A DNA stretch of 64,000 nucleotides from an uncultured Pelagibacteraceae bacterium (GTDB lineage Bacteria; Pseudomonadota; Alphaproteobacteria; Pelagibacterales; Pelagibacteraceae), in NCBI GenBank assembly GCA_902569735.1, contig CACFVE010000004.1, positions 1 to 64,000 on the forward strand. The letters run 5' to 3'. Every line of letters starts with the position of its first letter. The stretch's first letter is position 1. Below the pieces are notes generated by a model. That model worked only from the letters and a program-made list of their open reading frames with translations, was not told where the DNA came from and searched no databases. Below are positions 60,959-64,000 of the stretch, in pieces. The position numbers and the translations under genes were made by a program.

Positions 60959-61554
60959 TAAGTAAAGATTATGTAAAAGACAATTGCTAAAATTATAATA
61001 AATATTCCTGCTAACGTAAACCATAGTGCGCCTTTTTTTTCTATAAAGTCACCAAATTTTTGACCAAAGAGGTTTGTAAAATATGCAACTAAAAAGAAAC
61101 GCAATCCTCTAGTAAAAAGGCAAATTAAAAAGAAAACTGGAAGATTATAATTCATTACCCCGCTTGTTATAGTGAAAACCTTAAAAGGCAAAGGAGTAAA
61201 CCCTGCTAAAAACATTATTCCAAGCCAAGCTAAAAAACCCTCTTTAGTTGACATCACATTTTGCATTTCAAATACTTTTTCCTCATAACCATAAAATTCA
61301 ATAATAACCATAGAGGCATCTAAAAATAAAACTCCTAACATATAGCCAAACAATCCTCCTAATACAGAGCCTACAGTTGCAATGATGAATATTTTTAAAT
61401 AATCTTCTCTTTTAGCAACTACCATCGGCACAATCATCAAGTCAGGTGGAACGGGAAAGAAGAAACTTTCGATAAAAGAGACAAAACCTAAGAGAGGTTT
61501 AGAAAATTTATGTCTAGCAAGCTCAACACATCTGTCGTATAATTTTTTTAACAT
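60958..61554 (-). CDS. DedA/YqaA-family membrane protein
   Basis: A 198-residue SNARE-associated/DedA superfamily protein. It starts MLKKLYDRCVELARH and shows 'FIESFFFPVPPDLMIVPMVVAKRE', 'SVLGGLFGYMLG' and 'FLAGFTPLPFKVFTITSG', typical of the YqaA branch. Members are linked to lipid (undecaprenyl phosphate or phospholipid) flipping. A further upstream ATG would add a poorly conserved 41 residues overlapping the divergent regulator gene, so it is not used. First gene of the minus-strand operon with dsbB and coq7. Confidence 0.85.
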   Translation of the reverse strand: MLKKLYDRCVELARHKFSKPLLGFVSFIESFFFPVPPDLMIVPMVVAKREDYLKIFIIATVGSVLGGLFGYMLGVLFLDASMVIIEFYGYEEKVFEMQNVMSTKEGFLAWLGIMFLAGFTPLPFKVFTITSGVMNYNLPVFFLICLFTRGLRFFLVAYFTNLFGQKFGDFIEKKGALWFTLAGIFIIILAIVFYIIFT

Positions 61555-61629
61555 GAATTTAAAATGCACAATAGTTAAGTATCTAGCAAGTTTAATATTA
61601 TCCCCAATGAATAAGAAAAGCCTAAATTT

Positions 61630-62649
61630 ATGAATGAACCAATCGATATAAAAACAAAAAAGATTGTATCCCCACAATATGAAAATAAGTTTGAAAAATC
61701 GCTTGTTTTGGAAAATCTTGAACTAAATATACTCTCCCACTGGGATACATGGGGTAAATTTCAACAAGCTTGGACTAGTCGGGCTTATAGAGTTTTCAAA
61801 GATTTAGATAAGTACGTAGTTTTAATATATTTAATAAGAAATAATTGGCAGACTTTATCAGACAAATTTCAAGTTTTATCGATGGATGAATTTTATGACT
61901 CTGAAAGTATTATAATTGATAAAATTAACTTAATTCAAATATCCAATGATCTAAATATTCCCAAAGAAACAATTAGAAGAAAAGTTAATGAACTACAAAG
62001 TTCTGATATTTTAAAAAGAGAGGGTAAATCTATTATATTTAATAAGAAAGGAATAGAAACCCAAAAACCAAATGATACGATCGAACTACTGTCAAATTTT
62101 ATAGACAAAAAATCAAAAATGTTACAGGGACAAGCATGGTTTGGAAGTCCATTATCAAAAGACTACATTAAAAGTTTTATAAAGAAATATTTTACTTTAG
62201 TTTGGTTAAGATTTTTTAGGATGCAAATACCTTTTTTAACAAGACATAGAAATGTTTTTGGGGATCTAGAAACCTGGATAGTCTGGGGGAATATAGGTCT
62301 CAGTCATCAATATCAATTAGCAAAAGCAGCTGAAAAAAATCTAATAAGTTCACCAATTACACTTAAAAGTTATTATTCTAATGTTGCAGATGTGAAAATT
62401 GATAGGGGGGTAAATGCTTCATCTATAGCTGATATTTCATCAATACCCAGGGCAACAGTAATTAGAAAATTAAATTGGCTGGTTTCGCAAAAAGCTATTA
62501 AAAAAAATAAAAGTTTAGAATATCAAATGAAAAAAGGTGGTAAGTTAAATAATCAAATTTCAGAGAATTTTTTGTTAAATCAGCACAGCGTTGCTGAATT
62601 TTTAACTGATATTTATGATTTAATGAAAAATTCAAAATTTAAACTATAA
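61630..62649 (+). CDS. Putative transcriptional regulator with two winged-helix domains
   Basis: A 339-residue protein with two helix-turn-helix units: 'LIQISNDLNIPKETIRRKVN' (about 101-120) with a wing to 141, and 'ASSIADISSIPRATVIRKLN' (about 263-282) with a wing to 302. They align well with each other, suggesting internal duplication. Between them lies a region with 'FRMQIPFLTRHRNVFGDLET' and aromatic residues of unknown function. No ligand or phosphoacceptor domain is recognised. It starts 75 bases from the divergent DedA-dsbB-coq7 operon and is followed by a BASS transporter after 14 bases, both plausible targets. Confidence 0.65.
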   Translation: MNEPIDIKTKKIVSPQYENKFEKSLVLENLELNILSHWDTWGKFQQAWTSRAYRVFKDLDKYVVLIYLIRNNWQTLSDKFQVLSMDEFYDSESIIIDKINLIQISNDLNIPKETIRRKVNELQSSDILKREGKSIIFNKKGIETQKPNDTIELLSNFIDKKSKMLQGQAWFGSPLSKDYIKSFIKKYFTLVWLRFFRMQIPFLTRHRNVFGDLETWIVWGNIGLSHQYQLAKAAEKNLISSPITLKSYYSNVADVKIDRGVNASSIADISSIPRATVIRKLNWLVSQKAIKKNKSLEYQMKKGGKLNNQISENFLLNQHSVAEFLTDIYDLMKNSKFKL

Positions 62650-62663
62650 AATCTAGTAAAATA

Positions 62664-63509
62664 ATGGAAATAGCAAAATCTATAGCTCCAATTGCTTTAG
62701 CAATAATCATGTTTGGTTTAGGTCTAGGCTTAACAGTTGAGGATTTTAAAAGAGTTTTAAATTATCCTAGAGATTTTTTTGTCGGCTTTTTATGTCAAGT
62801 TATTTTACTTCCAATAATTGCTTTTATACTAATTCATATAATTACACTTCCTCCTGAAATTGCGCTAGGTGTTATGATCGTTGCTTCAGCCCCAGGTGGT
62901 GTCACCTCAAATGTATTAACTAAGTTCGCAGGTGGCGATGTGGCTTTATCAGTAAGTTTAACAGCAATTGTTAGTTTGTTATGTATTTTTACCGTTCCAT
63001 TAATCGTTTTCAATTCTGCAGAGTTAATTGGAATAGCGATACAAAAGGAAATATCAATGATTTCAATAGCTATTAAAATGTTTTTTGTAGTTACAATCCC
63101 AGTATTATTAGGAATGATAGTTAGAAGTTTAATGACAGATTTTATAATTTCTAAAACTTTGATAATTCAAAGACTATCTATCATTTTATTCTTGATTGTA
63201 TTTATATCTATTTGGGTAGAAGAATGGGATAGAATAGTAAGTTTTATAGTTAGGGCAGGTTTAATAGCTTTTATTTTGAATATAACTATGATTTTGGTTG
63301 GTTATTATGTTGCAAAATATCTTACATCAGGAGTTTCTCAAAGAAAATGTATTTCACTTGAATGTGGTTTACAAAATGGAACTTTAGCCGTGGTTGTAGC
63401 CACCCAATTGTTTGATGATATTATATTTATGGTCCCTACAGCAGCATATGCACTTATAATGTTTGTAACATCGATAATTTTTGTTCTAATAGTTAGAAAA
63501 ATCAATTAA
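62664..63509 (+). CDS. Bile acid:sodium symporter (BASS) family transporter
   Basis: A 281-residue membrane protein with about nine hydrophobic helices. Family features: 'MFGLGLGLTVEDFKRVL' in the first helices, 'ASAPGGVTSNVLTKFAGGDVALSV', and 'LECGLQNGTLAVVVA' at the unwound helix crossing. BASS proteins in bacteria move pyruvate, pantothenate or other organic acids with sodium. No substrate evidence here. It may be co-transcribed with the two-HTH regulator. Confidence 0.87.
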   Translation: MEIAKSIAPIALAIIMFGLGLGLTVEDFKRVLNYPRDFFVGFLCQVILLPIIAFILIHIITLPPEIALGVMIVASAPGGVTSNVLTKFAGGDVALSVSLTAIVSLLCIFTVPLIVFNSAELIGIAIQKEISMISIAIKMFFVVTIPVLLGMIVRSLMTDFIISKTLIIQRLSIILFLIVFISIWVEEWDRIVSFIVRAGLIAFILNITMILVGYYVAKYLTSGVSQRKCISLECGLQNGTLAVVVATQLFDDIIFMVPTAAYALIMFVTSIIFVLIVRKIN

Positions 63510-63527
63510 ATTAAATATTGAATAAAA

Positions 63528-63614
63528 GGGCGAATGGTGGAACTGGTAGACGCGCCGGACTCAAAATCCGGTGGTAGCAATACCTTGAGAGTTCGAGTCT
63601 CTCTTCGCCCACCA
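63528..63614 (+). tRNA. tRNA-Leu(CAA)
   Basis: An 87-base class II tRNA with encoded CCA. Acceptor stem GGGCGAA (63528-63534) pairs with TTCGCCC (63604-63610). The anticodon loop CTCAAAA lies in stem CCGGA/TCCGG with anticodon CAA at 63562-63564, reading UUG. A long variable arm precedes the TTCGAGT T-loop region. The tRNA begins 18 bases after the BASS gene and ends four bases before the next ATG. Confidence 0.97.
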
Positions 63615-63618
63615 AGTT

Positions 63619-64000
63619 ATGGATATAAGTAAATTAAACAGTTTAGTTGAACTTTATTTTAAAAAAACACTAGAAGTTGACGGAAAAAGACCGTTTTTAA
63701 AATGGTTAAAACCAGACAAGCGAACTTACAATTGGGAAGATATTACTCAAAGAATTTATAAACTTACTACTAAAATTAAAACTTTAATTAATGAGGGTGA
63801 CAGGTGCTTAATTTTATCTGAAAACAGACCTTATTGGTTAATGACTGATATTTCTATTATGAATGCTGGAGGCATTTCTGTTCCAATTTTTACAACTTAC
63901 TCTGCAAACGATTATGAATATATTTTAAATGATTGTAAACCTTCATTGATATTTGTTTCAAATCAAGATCAATTTAATAAGATAAAAAAATTCATTAATG
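63619..64000 (+). CDS. Long-chain acyl-CoA synthetase / AMP-binding enzyme (N-terminal part)
   Basis: The first 127 codons run off the window end. The protein begins MDISKLNSLVELYFKKTLEV and contains 'RTYNWEDITQRIYKL', 'GDRCLILSENRPYWLMTDIS' and 'MNAGGISVPIFTTYSANDYE'. This order matches the N-terminal domain of FadD-type adenylate-forming enzymes, which activate fatty acids with ATP and CoA. The P-loop and later motifs lie outside the window. Confidence 0.85.
   Translation, partial: MDISKLNSLVELYFKKTLEVDGKRPFLKWLKPDKRTYNWEDITQRIYKLTTKIKTLINEGDRCLILSENRPYWLMTDISIMNAGGISVPIFTTYSANDYEYILNDCKPSLIFVSNQDQFNKIKKFIN

Noticed and set aside
60959-61024. Longer dsbB start
   Set aside because: The 22 extra residues are unlike DsbB, and the inner ATG couples to the upstream stop as TAATG.
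61555-61677. Longer DedA/YqaA start
   Set aside because: It would overlap the divergent regulator gene and add 41 residues not expected in the family.
63528-63614. Integration site at tRNA-Leu
   Set aside because: No integrase and no duplicated tRNA 3' end was seen in the window, and the next gene is an ordinary acyl-CoA synthetase.

Overview
This window is a very AT-rich, tightly packed bacterial chromosome segment. It is most consistent with an alphaproteobacterium of the SAR11 / Candidatus Pelagibacter type. The reasons are the alphaproteobacterial gene orders (rplU-rpmA-obgE-proB-proA-nadD-rsfS-ctpA-rppH; sdhCDAB and sucCD-sucAB-lpdA with mdh; an F1 operon atpHAGDC without F0 genes; argH-lptM-lysA), intergenic gaps that are mostly under 40 bases, many 1-14 base gene overlaps, a TRAP uptake system, and a SAM-II riboswitch in front of metX. 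No rRNA, CRISPR, insertion sequence, phage or integrase gene was found. There is one tRNA, Leu(CAA).

Layout. 1-8919: tail of a probable aminotransferase, a D-2-hydroxyacid oxidase (GlcD/Dld type), an NAD-dependent 2-hydroxyacid dehydrogenase, a Tat-exported TRAP receptor with its two membrane subunits, an amidase, a 59-residue membrane protein, an EamA permease and an alpha/beta hydrolase. This looks like uptake and oxidation of small organic acids or amides. 8916-12172: targeting genes ftsY (with dapF) and, divergently, ffh, which has a structured leader RNA. 12183-18018: rpsP, trmD, rplS, then leuC, leuD, leuB and asd. 18042-36619: TCA-cycle cluster sdhCDAB, mmsA, mdh, sucCD, sucAB, lpdA. 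It is interrupted between mdh and sucC by about 5 kb of cell-surface glycosylation genes, mostly on the opposite strand. 36648-43456: priA and the F1 ATP synthase genes.

43446-49964 (minus strand): a housekeeping operon running from rplU to rppH. 50030-52510 (minus): gloB, metW and metX under a SAM-II riboswitch with an intrinsic terminator ending 2 nt before the metX start codon. 52691-54662 (plus): an aromatic aminotransferase (HisC family) and prephenate/arogenate dehydrogenase. 54665-58100 (minus): plsC, lysA, a 36-residue LptM-like lipoprotein and argH. 58130-59958 (plus): a TlpA-like thioredoxin, an esterase and an HNH protein. 59959-61554 (minus): coq7, dsbB and a DedA/YqaA protein. 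61630-64000 (plus): a two-HTH regulator, a BASS-family transporter, tRNA-Leu and the start of an acyl-CoA synthetase.

The most informative non-coding signals are the three-hairpin ffh leader, the SAM-II/terminator switch, and a 16-bp perfect palindrome in front of atpH. The most unusual coding signals are six exact 27-base repeats forming an acidic/basic tail on ribosomal protein S16, similar tails on L19 and L21, no rimM between rpsP and trmD, and the glycosylation insertion inside the TCA cluster. I did not find a convincing new multi-gene system. The best candidates for undescribed biology are the ffh leader, the two-HTH regulator and the glycosylation island.
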